DNA from: Haladaptatus sp. DJG-WS-42
Lineage (GTDB): Archaea; Halobacteriota; Halobacteria; Halobacteriales; Halococcaceae
Direction: 5' to 3'
Assembly: GCF_037198285.1 (NCBI RefSeq)
Contig: NZ_CP147243.1
Location: 1,790,422-1,854,421 of the forward strand
Length of the DNA stretch: 64,000 bases
Part shown: positions 34,132-43,443 of the stretch, piece after piece
Layout of the letters: every line of letters starts with the position of its first letter
Numbering within the stretch: position 1 is the stretch's first letter
Translations under genes and position numbers: made by a program
The notes under the pieces: generated by a model
The model's database searches: none
What the model was told of the DNA's origin: nothing
The model's input: the letters and a program-made list of their open reading frames with translations, nothing else

Positions 34132-35514
34132 CTATAACTCGTCTTTTGCGTCTCGGAACAGCCCATCGAGGATTTCCGGCGTCGTCGGGTGGTACGCCCG
34201 GTCTGGGAGCGACCGTACGTCCATCTCGTTCGCCACGGCAACCTGCATCGTCTTCGCCATCACATCCGCGTGATAGTGCAGTCCCTGATATCCGAGGACG
34301 GTTCCATCACGGGCGCAGACGAGCGTCGCGGTTCCTTCCGGGTGATTTTTCGTCTTGAACACGCCGTCGCTCGACGCCTCGCGGGTGACCGAAACCGGAT
34401 CGAAACCTGCCTCACGTGCCGATGCTTCGGTGTGGCCCACCCGAGCGTACGGATAGACGCCGAGTCCCGAGAAGATAACGAGATGGCGGTAGTTCTCGTA
34501 GGGTTCGACCGACTCGCCCGCGATGTCCGCGAGAATGTTGGCTGCGGCTTTGAAGCCCTGCTCTTTGGCGACGTGCAACAGCGGCTCTTTGCCGTTCACA
34601 TCGCCCACGACGTAGGTTCGCTCGTCTGCGGCCGCCTGCATCGTGTCGCGCACCCAGCCGCGTTCGGCCGTGAGACGCGTGTTTTCGAGACCGAGGCCGT
34701 CCACGTTCGGACGGCGCCCCGTGAACACGAACAGGTCGTCGGCTTCGATGACTTCCTCCTCGCCGTCGCGCTCGACGGTCAGCCGAACGCCCGAATCCGT
34801 CTGTTCGACCGCCTGTTCGCGGGTGTGGGTCAGAATTTCGATGTCGAACTGGTCGCGATACAGGTCGAGAATCCAGTCGCCGTATTCTTTCGGCGCAGCG
34901 TCGAGCGGGCGGGCGTCGTGTTCGATGACGGTGACGGAGACGCCACACTCGCTCAGGTACGGTGCGAGTTCGAGGCCGATGACGCCAAAGCCCATCACGA
35001 TGCCCGAGTCGGGGAGCGAGGTTGCATCGAGCACGTCGTCGCTCGTCCAGAAGTCCACTTCGTCGATGCCGTCGATGTCGGGCACGTTGACGGTTGAACC
35101 GGTCGCGATGACCAGATAGTCGGGTTCGATGGTTCTGTCGCCGACTTCGAGGACGCGGTCTGCGACGAGGGTCGCGGTGTCGTGGATGAACTCGACGGTG
35201 TCGCGCTCAGCAAGCCGACTGACGGCCGCCCGGCGGTGTTTGGCGAAGTTCGAGATGTGCTCGTCTTTGGTTTCGACCACCCGGTCGAGGTTTACCTCGG
35301 GCACGCCAGAAAGCCGGTCGTCGTGGCGGGCTTGAAAGCGGTGGGCCGCCGCAGATAGCACTTCTTTCGAGGGCATACAGCCGCGCAGAATGCAGAGGCC
35401 GCCGCCGGGTTCGCCGTCGTCGATGAGCGTGAGTTCCACGTCCTCGTCTGCGAGCGACTGGGCAACGGCGACCCCGGCGCTCCCGTACGCGCCGATGATT
35501 GCGACGTGCGTCAT
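34132..35514 (-). CDS. Flavin disulfide oxidoreductase (dihydrolipoyl dehydrogenase-like)
   Basis: The 460-residue FAD enzyme has the redox disulfide in 'GGLCILRGCMPSKEVL' (CxxxxC), an NAD-binding 'GFGVIGLELAPYL' and the C-terminal His/Glu pair in 'YHPTTPEIL', which in this family activates the thiol at the dimer interface. The first nucleotide motif is slightly altered ('GAYGSAG'). No 2-oxoacid dehydrogenase genes are nearby, so another disulfide substrate is possible. It starts 42 bases after mutL on the same strand. Confidence 0.86.
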   Translation of the reverse strand: MTHVAIIGAYGSAGVAVAQSLADEDVELTLIDDGEPGGGLCILRGCMPSKEVLSAAAHRFQARHDDRLSGVPEVNLDRVVETKDEHISNFAKHRRAAVSRLAERDTVEFIHDTATLVADRVLEVGDRTIEPDYLVIATGSTVNVPDIDGIDEVDFWTSDDVLDATSLPDSGIVMGFGVIGLELAPYLSECGVSVTVIEHDARPLDAAPKEYGDWILDLYRDQFDIEILTHTREQAVEQTDSGVRLTVERDGEEEVIEADDLFVFTGRRPNVDGLGLENTRLTAERGWVRDTMQAAADERTYVVGDVNGKEPLLHVAKEQGFKAAANILADIAGESVEPYENYRHLVIFSGLGVYPYARVGHTEASAREAGFDPVSVTREASSDGVFKTKNHPEGTATLVCARDGTVLGYQGLHYHADVMAKTMQVAVANEMDVRSLPDRAYHPTTPEILDGLFRDAKDEL

Positions 35515-35556
35515 ATCCTACCTGTGGCAAGCGACGTGGTTAGTCGTTTGGCCCGG

Positions 35557-37572
35557 TCATTCGGTGCGCCGACCCGCGTGGCCCGGGTAGTCGCGCTCGA
35601 AGCGCGATTCGATTTCCTCGCGCGAAAACTCGATGATGACGGGCCGCCCGTGGGGACAGGCGTACGGATTCTCACAGGCGTCGAGCGCAGCGAGCAGGTC
35701 GACCACCGACCCCTCTGTGAGCGAGGTATTGCCCGTAACCGATGGATAGCACGCCAAGTCACCGAGCAGGTGGTCGCGGACGGCATCGACCGTCTCTGCG
35801 GGGCGCTCTGAGGAGACGAACTCAGAGAGGATGTCCCGAAGTAGTGACGGGTCTGCGGCCCCCGCTACCACCGCTGGAACCGCGGTCAACTCGACCACTC
35901 GCTCTGCTTTGAGCGTGGCGTCAAATCCAAGGTCGGAAAGCGCATCTCGGTACGCTGCGAACAATTCGGCTTCACGCGCGGTGAGTTCGAGCGAGACAGG
36001 CGTGGCGAGTTCTTGGGCGGGTACGTCGCCCAAAAACTGGGTTTTCAATCGTTCGTAGTTCACGCGTTCGTCCGCGGCGTGCTGGTCTACGAGCACCATC
36101 CCGTCCGACGTTTCCGCGACGATGTAGGTGTCAGAAAGCTGGCCGAGCACTCGCAACGACGGCAACCGGTCGTACTCGGTTTCCTCGTTCGTGGGTTCGC
36201 CGGTCAGCGTTTGCTGTTCTGGCTGGGCGCGGAACTTACGGCTTGGCTCCGGTTCGTTTGCGTGCGGTTTCGACGGTTCTGGCTCCGGCGTGGTCGGTGG
36301 CTGGTTCGCGTTTTCGTCTGTTTCAGACGGCTGCGCAGTCGGTGGCCGTGACGCCGCTGCAGGTCTTGACCGCCGTCGTCGCTCGGGGCGTGAGCCTGTT
36401 CGATTTCGCGTGCGTCTCCGGGTTGCGGGATGCGAAATCGACGTGTTCGGGTCGGTGGTTGCGTCGGTCGAAGTCTCGTCGGCTGATTCCTCACCACTCC
36501 TCTCGGGCACGATTTCGGTCTGTTCGGGCGCAGACTGACCGCGTGGGGCCGACGTTCTGACCAGTCCTTCGCGCATGAGTGCACCTTCGACGGCGTGTTT
36601 CACTTGGTCGTGAACCGCCGCGTCGTCACCGAAGCGAACCTCCATCTTGCGCGGATGGACGTTCACGTCCACGGTTTCTGCGGGCACGTCGAGAAACAGC
36701 ACCGCGAACGGGTACCGGTCGGGGGCAATCTGCGAACCGTAGGCTTCGACCACCGCGTCGCGGACGGGTTTCGAGGTGACGTAGCGGCCGTTGACGTAGG
36801 TCGAGACGTACTCCGAACTGCTTCGGGTGGTCTCGGGGTGGCTTACGACACCAGAGAGGTCAGCAAGGGGGCCGGGTGGCACCTGCTCGACCGCCATCAT
36901 GGATTTCGCCACCTCGCGGCCGTACACCGAGAGAATCGTGGCTTCGAGCGACCCCTGCCCGGTGGTCGAAAACACCTCGCGGTCGTTGTGGATGAGCGTC
37001 ACCGCAATGTCGGGGTTTGCGAGGGCGTACTGGGTGACGACGGTGTTGACGTGGGCGAACTCCGTCCCGTCTTGCTTGAGGTACTTCTTCCGAGCGGGTG
37101 TGTTGAAAAACAGGGCATCGACTTCGATGGTTGTCCCGGCTGGACACCCGGCGGGTTTGACGTGTGAAACGCTCCCACCCTCGTAGTGAAGTTCCGTGCC
37201 GGTGTCGCCGCCGCGCGGTTTCGTGCGGATGGTCAGCCGCGAAACCGCGCCGATGACGTGGAGGGCTTCGCCGCGAAAGCCGAGCGTGCCAATCCCGGCT
37301 TCTAAGTCCTCGATGTCACGAATCTTGCTCGTGGTGTGTTTTTGGACGGCCAGCGCTACATCGTCGCGGCTCATTCCGACGCCATCGTCGGTGATTTTGA
37401 TGCCGTCTTTGCCGCCGCGCTCGACTGCCACGGTGATGCGCGTGGCGTCCGCGTCGATGCTGTTCTCGACCAGTTCCTTCACCACGGATGCCGGGCGTTC
37501 GACGACCTCTCCCGCCGCGATTCGCTCGATTGTGGTCGCATCGAGTTGGTGGATTTCGGGCCGGTCGCTCAT
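35557..37572 (-). CDS. mutL: DNA mismatch repair protein MutL
   Basis: The 671-residue protein has a GHKL ATPase domain (about 1-330) with 'ELVENSIDA', 'DDGVGM' and 'GFRGEAL' (98-104), then an unusually long Thr/Arg/Pro/Glu-rich linker (about 345-480) and a C-terminal dimerisation domain. The endonuclease motif DQHAADERVNYE is intact, so it should nick DNA like MutL of non-methyl-directed systems. The ATG at 37572 is set by 'MSDRPEIHQLD'. mutS lies about 16 kb away on the same strand. Confidence 0.94.
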   Translation of the reverse strand: MSDRPEIHQLDATTIERIAAGEVVERPASVVKELVENSIDADATRITVAVERGGKDGIKITDDGVGMSRDDVALAVQKHTTSKIRDIEDLEAGIGTLGFRGEALHVIGAVSRLTIRTKPRGGDTGTELHYEGGSVSHVKPAGCPAGTTIEVDALFFNTPARKKYLKQDGTEFAHVNTVVTQYALANPDIAVTLIHNDREVFSTTGQGSLEATILSVYGREVAKSMMAVEQVPPGPLADLSGVVSHPETTRSSSEYVSTYVNGRYVTSKPVRDAVVEAYGSQIAPDRYPFAVLFLDVPAETVDVNVHPRKMEVRFGDDAAVHDQVKHAVEGALMREGLVRTSAPRGQSAPEQTEIVPERSGEESADETSTDATTDPNTSISHPATRRRTRNRTGSRPERRRRSRPAAASRPPTAQPSETDENANQPPTTPEPEPSKPHANEPEPSRKFRAQPEQQTLTGEPTNEETEYDRLPSLRVLGQLSDTYIVAETSDGMVLVDQHAADERVNYERLKTQFLGDVPAQELATPVSLELTAREAELFAAYRDALSDLGFDATLKAERVVELTAVPAVVAGAADPSLLRDILSEFVSSERPAETVDAVRDHLLGDLACYPSVTGNTSLTEGSVVDLLAALDACENPYACPHGRPVIIEFSREEIESRFERDYPGHAGRRTE

Positions 37573-37681
37573 CGTCCCTCCGCACGTGTGGTGACTGTTC
37601 GAGAGAGCGTGTTGCAACAGTCGGTCATTGCCCACACCGACGGGGCACCACCCTATCAATCCGGTGTTGCGTCACCAATAC

Positions 37682-37699
37682 TGACTGAATGTTCAATCA
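37682..37699. promoter_or_regulatory. TetR operator-like palindrome 1
   Basis: TGACTGAATGTTCAATCA is an inverted repeat with one mismatch in eight pairs and one more flanking pair. It directly abuts a TATA-like GTTTATTAG (37701-37709) serving the gene at 37732, so a bound regulator would block promoter recognition. Confidence 0.65.
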
Positions 37700-37731
37700 G
37701 GTTTATTAGGTGGTACGCCTACTCTCCTGCT

Positions 37732-37953
37732 ATGGGTCAAACTCCTTCGGTGGATGAAACACTGACCGTCTTGGTCGGAAAGAGCGGTGGCCGACTCCAT
37801 CTCTCGGTCGATGGCGTGGCACGCTGTGCGATGTCCGGCGACTTTTCGGAAAAACCGCTGTCAGTCTACCCACCTGCCCACCGTGAGTGGTGCCAGACCT
37901 GTCTCTCGCTCTGGCGACGCTCGGGCGCGTTTGCCCACGGCGATGCCGACTGA
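37732..37953 (+). CDS. Small haloarchaeal protein upstream of a TetR regulator
   Basis: The 73-residue protein has one Cys in 'VARCAMSG' and a C-terminal 'HREWCQTCLSLWRR' that could bind a metal. I do not recognise a family with known function. The ATG is about 27 bases from a TATA-like element, giving a leaderless start. The TetR gene follows 48 bases later on the same strand, so both are likely controlled by the palindrome at 37682. Confidence 0.65.
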   Translation: MGQTPSVDETLTVLVGKSGGRLHLSVDGVARCAMSGDFSEKPLSVYPPAHREWCQTCLSLWRRSGAFAHGDAD

Positions 37954-38001
37954 CCGACTCCACGAAGAAAGAATCACTACCCACCATCGACTTCAGTAAC
38001 C

Positions 38002-38607
38002 ATGACCCACACGCCACCGTTCGCCATCGACCCGGCGGACACCCGGGAAGCGATCATGCTCGCCACGTATCGCGCACTCTGTACCCACGGCTACGCCGAC
38101 CTCACCATTCAGCGCATCGGCAACGAGTTCTCGAAAAGCAAGTCGCTGCTCTATCACCACTACGACAGCAAAGACGAGCTGTTGCTCGACTTTCTCTCGT
38201 TCATGCTCGACAGCCTCGATGAACAGCTTCCCGTCCACCAGAGCGACGGCGCGAGCGACCACCTCCGGGCGATTGTCGAACGCATGTTCGCTCCAACAGA
38301 CGAAGATGGCCACGGCGCGTTCTCGCGGGCGATGGTCGAACTGCGCGCACAGGCCGCCCACGACGACGCCTACCGCGAACATTTCACCCGAAGCGACCAG
38401 TTTTTCAGAAAGCACATCGCCCACACCATCCGCTCCGGTATCGAACAAGGTGTGTTTCAGGACGTGGATGCGAACGAGACGGCCGCCCTCCTCCAGACGA
38501 TGTTCATTGGCACGATGACCCAGCGCGTCACCGGCGACGAGGACGCCTTAGACGCCACGATGACCGCGCTGAACGAGTATATCGACAGCCAGCTGCTACT
38601 CGACTAA
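38002..38607 (+). CDS. TetR/AcrR-family transcriptional regulator
   Basis: The 201-residue protein has an N-terminal TetR HTH (about 15-60, 'LTIQRIGNEFSKSKSLLYHHYDSKDELL') and a helical C-terminal ligand domain with 'GHGAFSRAMVELRAQA'. Such regulators usually repress a neighbouring efflux pump or enzyme, but no transporter follows it here. Two similar palindromes flank it (37682 and 38668) and are candidate operators, indicating autoregulation. Confidence 0.9.
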   Translation: MTHTPPFAIDPADTREAIMLATYRALCTHGYADLTIQRIGNEFSKSKSLLYHHYDSKDELLLDFLSFMLDSLDEQLPVHQSDGASDHLRAIVERMFAPTDEDGHGAFSRAMVELRAQAAHDDAYREHFTRSDQFFRKHIAHTIRSGIEQGVFQDVDANETAALLQTMFIGTMTQRVTGDEDALDATMTALNEYIDSQLLLD

Positions 38608-38667
38608 CCGGTCTGTTCTCTCAGCCGTCTGCGTTCCGCACACGTTGTGCGTACTCCGGCCCACCAT

Positions 38668-38685
38668 TGACTGACTGTTCAGTCA
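38668..38685. promoter_or_regulatory. TetR operator-like palindrome 2
   Basis: TGACTGACTGTTCAGTCA matches palindrome 1 in 16 of 18 positions. It lies 60 bases after the TetR stop, with no gene starting next to it on either strand. It may be the remaining control site of a lost target gene. Confidence 0.6.
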
Positions 38686-38754
38686 CGAAGGCTGCTGTTT
38701 TGCCCTCCATCCCGTGTAGCCGCCGAAAAAGGGTGGTGCTTCAGGAACGTCGGG

Positions 38755-39374
38755 TCACTTCGTTGAGATGCGAATCGTTTTCGTAAAGGAGTCACCGTCG
38801 TTGTCGGTGGTGCGGAGGGTCACGTCTTGGTAGCCACAGTACGACAGGTCCATCTCAATTTCCGGGCCGCTTCTGTTGTAGTTTCCATCGCCCGTCGTGT
38901 CCCACTCGAACTTCACAATTTCACCGTTCGGGTCAACCGACTCGGAGGCGTCGAGCGTCACCGAATCACCCTCGTCGAAGTCCGTCGAATCGAGGTCGGG
39001 TGTACTGTCGATGTGGATCGCATGCATGTTCTCCGCCGCGGGGCCTTCGAGCACCTAGAGGTCTTTTCCACCGTGTCATCTACGACTTCGACGACATACA
39101 CCGTGTCGTCGTCATCAATCGGTGGCGCTTCGAGCCCCTCCTCGTTTCCGTTCCACGTCCAGACGGTTTCTAACTCCGTCACCGGGCTGACTGCACCGTC
39201 GTTGAATCCCGTTGCCTGTGCGTTGTTTCGAGCCATCGACCATGTTCCGGATGTGCCGGTTTCCGCGGCTGTGACGGTTCCATTTTCAACGGTCGAAAGT
39301 CCATATCCAGAAAGACCGATTCCAGTTGCGATTCCTGCGGCTTTGAGCACATCGCGGCGGCTGTGGTTCGACAT
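38755..39374 (-). pseudogene. Broken Tat-exported PQQ/PKD-domain protein
   Basis: The first part (39374 to about 39060) encodes a Tat signal ('SRRDVLKAAGIATGIGLSG') and the start of a PQQ-type beta-propeller ('TWSMARNNAQATGFNDGAVSP'). It then runs out of frame. A different frame, preceded by a TAG, encodes a complete PKD domain ('SVTLDASESVDPNGEIVKFEWD') ending at 38755. The pieces read as one protein that lost most of its propeller in a deletion with a frameshift near 39050-39060. Confidence 0.75.
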
Positions 39375-39615
39375 TGGAGGGTTTCTCGAATGTGAGTTCA
39401 GAATAATTGGGTAACAGTCTTGTGGCTCTGCTAACACTTTGAAAGTTGGTAGTTCTCTGCAGTCGAACGGTCAAAATCGTGGGCCATAGCGATTCTCTGG
39501 GCTCGTCGTATCGACGTTGTAGACTGGTTTCCATGGTGCATCGTGACATTCAACATGATTGTCCATCCCATGGCCAAAATCATTATAAGCAATATTTGCC
39601 GAATAGCAAGCAGAA
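39375..39615. other. Intergenic stretch, possibly with a gene remnant
   Basis: No intact gene is visible. One minus-strand frame at about 39470-39570 reads like the end of a real protein (Trp-, Tyr- and Pro-containing peptide ending in a stop) but has no beginning. An AT-rich TATA-like ATTATAAG lies about 30 bases before the transporter start at 39616. Confidence 0.4.
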
Positions 39616-40923
39616 ATGGCAGAAAGAGAGCAGTGGAAGTCACGACTCGGATTCATTCTCGCGGCCGTCGGTAGCGCGGTCGGGCTTGGGAACATCTGGC
39701 GATTCCCCTACGAAGCGGCCGCAAACGGCGGCGCGGCCTTCCTCCTTGTGGACATCATCGCCATCCTCGCAATAGGACTTCCTGCAATTCTGGTCGAGTT
39801 CACAATCGGCCGCCGGGCGCGCAAAAACGTGGTCGACGCCTACGGCTTCGACGGGCACAAGGCGTGGAAACTCGCGGGCGCGCTCGCCTTGTTCACCGGA
39901 TTTTGGATTCTCTCCTACTACTCGGTCGTCGGCGGCTGGGTGATTCGCTATCTGGTTGGCAGCCTGACCGGGGCGTACTTCGCAGACCCATCCGGCTACT
40001 TCACGGCGGTGGCCGCGGGCTACGACGCGCTCGCCTTCGCCGGACTATTCCTCGCCATCGTCATCGGCATCGTCGCGCTCGGCGTCGAACGCGGTATCGA
40101 AGTCGGGAACCGCGTTATGGTTCCCTCGGTCGTGTTGATGATGGTTGGGCTTGCCATCTGGGCGGCCACGCTCCCCGGGGCTGGCGCAGGGTACGTGTTC
40201 TTCCTCCAGCCTGACTTCGGCCACCTCGCCGCGAACTGGCAAACTATCGTCCCCGCCGCGGTTGGCGAAGTGCTGTTCACCCTCTCGCTCGGGATGGGTG
40301 CGATGATTACCTACTCCTCGTACATCGACGGAGATGAAAGTCTCGTCACCGACGGCCTTGCAATCGTCACGGTGAACACGTTCATCGGCGTCCTCGCCGG
40401 GCTCGTCGTGTTCCCGCTCCTGTTCGCCCAAGGGATTGACCCCGGCGACCCCGGCCCCGGTGCAATCTTCATCAGCGTCGCCACCGCCTTCGAATCACTG
40501 CCTGCAGGCGGCGTGCTCGGCGCGTTGTTCTACGCCGTCGTGCTCATCGCTGCCATCTCTTCGGCCATCAGCCTCCTCGAAGTCGTCGTCTCCTACTTCG
40601 TGGACAACTACGACGTAGACCGGCGGATGCTCTCTGCGGGTCTCGGTCTCGCGAGCTTCCTCATTGGCATTCCAACGGCGCTCAACACGGGCACGCTCGG
40701 CACCTACGATAGCATCGCAAGCTCCGTACTCCTCCCACTCGGCGTGGTCCTCGCCACCCTCTACGTCGGGTGGGTGTACGGCCGCGATGCCATCGCCGAA
40801 CTCGGTCGTGGCACAAAAAAGCGCTTCCCGATGCTCTGGCTCTGGCACGTCAGAATCAGTCTGCTCGCCGCCGTCATCATGACGCTCGTGTTGAGCTTTG
40901 CAGAGTTCTTCTCTGGCCTCTGA
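39616..40923 (+). CDS. Neurotransmitter:sodium symporter (NSS) family transporter
   Basis: The 435-residue protein has about eleven membrane helices and the NSS signature in helix 1, 'GFILAAVGSAVGLGNIWRFPY', whose unwound Gly and Asn residues form the sodium and substrate sites. Prokaryotic members import amino acids such as leucine, tryptophan or tyrosine with sodium. A TATA-like element about 30 bases upstream suggests leaderless expression. It stands between a pseudogene and the convergent glp operon. Confidence 0.92.
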   Translation: MAEREQWKSRLGFILAAVGSAVGLGNIWRFPYEAAANGGAAFLLVDIIAILAIGLPAILVEFTIGRRARKNVVDAYGFDGHKAWKLAGALALFTGFWILSYYSVVGGWVIRYLVGSLTGAYFADPSGYFTAVAAGYDALAFAGLFLAIVIGIVALGVERGIEVGNRVMVPSVVLMMVGLAIWAATLPGAGAGYVFFLQPDFGHLAANWQTIVPAAVGEVLFTLSLGMGAMITYSSYIDGDESLVTDGLAIVTVNTFIGVLAGLVVFPLLFAQGIDPGDPGPGAIFISVATAFESLPAGGVLGALFYAVVLIAAISSAISLLEVVVSYFVDNYDVDRRMLSAGLGLASFLIGIPTALNTGTLGTYDSIASSVLLPLGVVLATLYVGWVYGRDAIAELGRGTKKRFPMLWLWHVRISLLAAVIMTLVLSFAEFFSGL

Positions 40924-40936
40924 GACCGGGTTTCGC

Positions 40937-42205
40937 TCACTCCACGAGCGCCGATTCCACGACTTCGAGCGGATGGCGAATCTCGTAGCCCGAACCGTGG
41001 CCCATCTGCATCGCACAGGTCGGACACTCGGTGAGGCCGGTTTCGCCCGGCGCGTCGTCCATGTGTTCGAACATTTCTTCGCCGATTTTCATCGACGTGT
41101 CGTAGTTCTCCTCCTTCCAGCCGTAGGTGCCCGAAATGCCCGAACACGAATCGCCAACGTCGGTCACGGAGACGCCGTCTAAGTCGGCAAAGAGGTTCAC
41201 TGCCTGCCCGTCTAAGCCCTGATTGCGGGCGTGACACGGCGCGTGGTAGGCGAGGTCAGGGACGTCCGGGTTCGCCCCCTTCAGGTCGCCTTCGACGTCC
41301 TCGTAGATGCGGAGATATTCGAGCGCCTCGTAGGTGTGGGCAGCGACTTCGGCGGTTCCGTCGAAGCTGAACAGTTCGGGATATTCTTGGCGCAGCGCCA
41401 TCGAACACGACGTGCACGAACAGACGATGTCGTACCCCTCAGACACGAGGTCGTGGAAGATTTCGACGTTGAACTTCGCCGCCCGGCGCGCGTCGTCCAG
41501 CATCCCGTTTGCGAACATCGGCGTCCCAGAACACCGCTGGTCGGGGACGGCGACTTCGTAGCCGTAGTGTTCGAACACGCGAACGAGCGCCTTCGCCACC
41601 TCTGGGGTATTGTAGTTCGCGTAATCGCCGTGGAAGTAGGCGACGCGCTTTTCGTCTGACTGAACCTTTGCGCCGCCTCGTGCCTCGAACCATTCCACGA
41701 AGGTCTCGGTCGCAAAGTCGGGGAACTCGCGTTCTGCGGTGATGCCGAGGAACTTCTCGTTTACCCGTTGGACCACGGAGTTGCCCATGATGGCGTTGGT
41801 GAGTCGCGGCACCTTCGAGCCGACGCGGGCGAGCGTCCCGTAGTTTGCGAGGATACGATTGCGCCAGTACTCGCGGCTTAGCATCGACATCTCCTCGCGG
41901 ACGTACTCGCCGCGGGCGGTGTTGTGCATCTGCGAGAGGGGCACTTCGGCGGGGCACGCCCCGTCACAGCGCATGCAGTTCGAACACTTCATCACCGATT
42001 CGTCAACGCTCACGTCCTCCTTTCGTTTCAGCCGCCACTGCTCTGGGCCTTGGAACTTCGGGCCGGGGAAGTCGTCGTCAACTTCGGCAACCGGACACGA
42101 GGTGTCACAGGTCGAGCATTTGTAGCAACTGTCCGCCCCGGGCCGGAGGTCCATGTCCTCTGCCTCGGGAAACACGTCGATGGGGAATTTTTCAGAGTCA
42201 CTCAT
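40937..42205 (-). CDS. glpC: Anaerobic-type glycerol-3-phosphate dehydrogenase subunit C
   Basis: The 422-residue iron-sulfur subunit has two N-terminal 4Fe-4S motifs, 'CYKCSTCDTSCPVAE' and 'CSNCMRCDGACPAEV', followed by two CCG (Cys-Cys-Gly) domains ('CSCTSCSMAL', 'YHAPCHARNQG') that bind a further cluster. GlpC anchors the GlpAB pair and passes electrons to the membrane quinone pool. It overlaps glpB by four bases. The haloarchaeal enzyme is used in aerobic glycerol catabolism despite its name. Confidence 0.93.
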   Translation of the reverse strand: MSDSEKFPIDVFPEAEDMDLRPGADSCYKCSTCDTSCPVAEVDDDFPGPKFQGPEQWRLKRKEDVSVDESVMKCSNCMRCDGACPAEVPLSQMHNTARGEYVREEMSMLSREYWRNRILANYGTLARVGSKVPRLTNAIMGNSVVQRVNEKFLGITAEREFPDFATETFVEWFEARGGAKVQSDEKRVAYFHGDYANYNTPEVAKALVRVFEHYGYEVAVPDQRCSGTPMFANGMLDDARRAAKFNVEIFHDLVSEGYDIVCSCTSCSMALRQEYPELFSFDGTAEVAAHTYEALEYLRIYEDVEGDLKGANPDVPDLAYHAPCHARNQGLDGQAVNLFADLDGVSVTDVGDSCSGISGTYGWKEENYDTSMKIGEEMFEHMDDAPGETGLTECPTCAMQMGHGSGYEIRHPLEVVESALVE

Positions 42206-43443
42206 GATTGCTGTGCTGCTCGCTTCCCGGCGAATTGCCCGGTTGCGAGCGAGATGCCGCTGCCCGACTTTTCTGCTGCGAAGTCTGCGCCACCGAGGAC
42301 GCCCCCGGCCGCCCGGAGATTCTCGAATTCGACCGCACCTGCCGAGTCACGCGGTCTGAGGTCCGTATCGACGGCCACGCCAAATCGGGCGAATGGGTGG
42401 TCGCCGAACGCGTCGTCCTCGAACCAGTCGTAACGGTTCTCAGGGTGCGGAATGTGGAGGTCGAAAACCGGTTCCCGCACACCCTCGCGCGAGGAGGTAA
42501 TTCCTTTGCCGACGAGGCCGCCGGTCGCCAGCACGAATTCGTTTGCGAAGTACGGAACGTGCTGGTGGGTCCGCTTCACTTTCACGTGGTCGATGCGTCC
42601 GTTGCTGTCCTCGAAATCGACGACTGGGTTGCCAGTCTCGATGGTGACACCTGCCTCGCGAAGGGCCGCAAACAGGGTGTTTTCGAGACGCATTCCGGGG
42701 AGCGATGGCGGTCCACTCGGAACCTCGAACACCTCAGCGCCGAGTTCGCGGCCGAGTGCCTCCCGTACCTTCTCGGGGTGGTCGTGGCCGAGAACCGCTG
42801 GGAAGCCGACGCGCTCTGCATCACCGAGATGTGGTTTGATTGCTTCGACGAGTTGACTGCGGATGCCCTTCTCGTTCGTGTCGAGGACCTTTGCGTAGCG
42901 CGTAATCTTCGCGTCTGCTCGGAGCATCGGGAAGCGCGCGGTGACGCCCCGAACCTCGAATGGAACGCCCGCATTCTCCAAATGCTCCGCAGCGAGCGGG
43001 GCGTCGAAATCCGTCAACGTCTCGAATCCGACGAGGAGCATCTCGTTGGTGTCGCTCGCGAGTCCCGGCGCGACCGTCTTCGGATATCTCGCGGTCGGTT
43101 TTACCGCTCCACCGGTGGTCGGAACGAGCGCGTTTTTCTCGGTGTGGCTTCCCGCGTACAGGTCGCCCAGCACCTCGTCGAACAGTGCGAGTCCGTCTTC
43201 GACTGCTTCTGCGCCGACGCGCTCGTAGGGGTGGCCCTCTGGCAAGTTATCGAGTGTCGAGAAGGGGTCAGCGAGCAGGTCACCGTCGTGGTAGCCGAGT
43301 ACGTCGATGAGTCCGGATGCATTGCGGAGCGTGGACTCTTTGTGCGAGACGAGGCGCACATCAGCGCCTTCACGGGCGGCAGAAAGGGCGGCGGTCGCCC
43401 CGGCAAGACCGCCGCCGATGACGAGCACGTCGCTTTCTATCAC
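42202..43443 (-). CDS. glpB: Glycerol-3-phosphate dehydrogenase subunit B
   Basis: The 413-residue FAD/FMN-binding subunit starts at a GTG (43443) that overlaps the glpA stop (GTGA) and reads '[22 protein letters not shown]', with the dinucleotide motif directly at the N terminus. An upstream in-frame ATG would add about 115 residues of basic sequence lying inside glpA and is rejected. GlpB relays electrons between GlpA and GlpC. All three genes overlap by four bases, so they should be translated in equal amounts. Confidence 0.92.
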   Translation of the reverse strand: MIESDVLVIGGGLAGATAALSAAREGADVRLVSHKESTLRNASGLIDVLGYHDGDLLADPFSTLDNLPEGHPYERVGAEAVEDGLALFDEVLGDLYAGSHTEKNALVPTTGGAVKPTARYPKTVAPGLASDTNEMLLVGFETLTDFDAPLAAEHLENAGVPFEVRGVTARFPMLRADAKITRYAKVLDTNEKGIRSQLVEAIKPHLGDAERVGFPAVLGHDHPEKVREALGRELGAEVFEVPSGPPSLPGMRLENTLFAALREAGVTIETGNPVVDFEDSNGRIDHVKVKRTHQHVPYFANEFVLATGGLVGKGITSSREGVREPVFDLHIPHPENRYDWFEDDAFGDHPFARFGVAVDTDLRPRDSAGAVEFENLRAAGGVLGGADFAAEKSGSGISLATGQFAGKRAAQQS

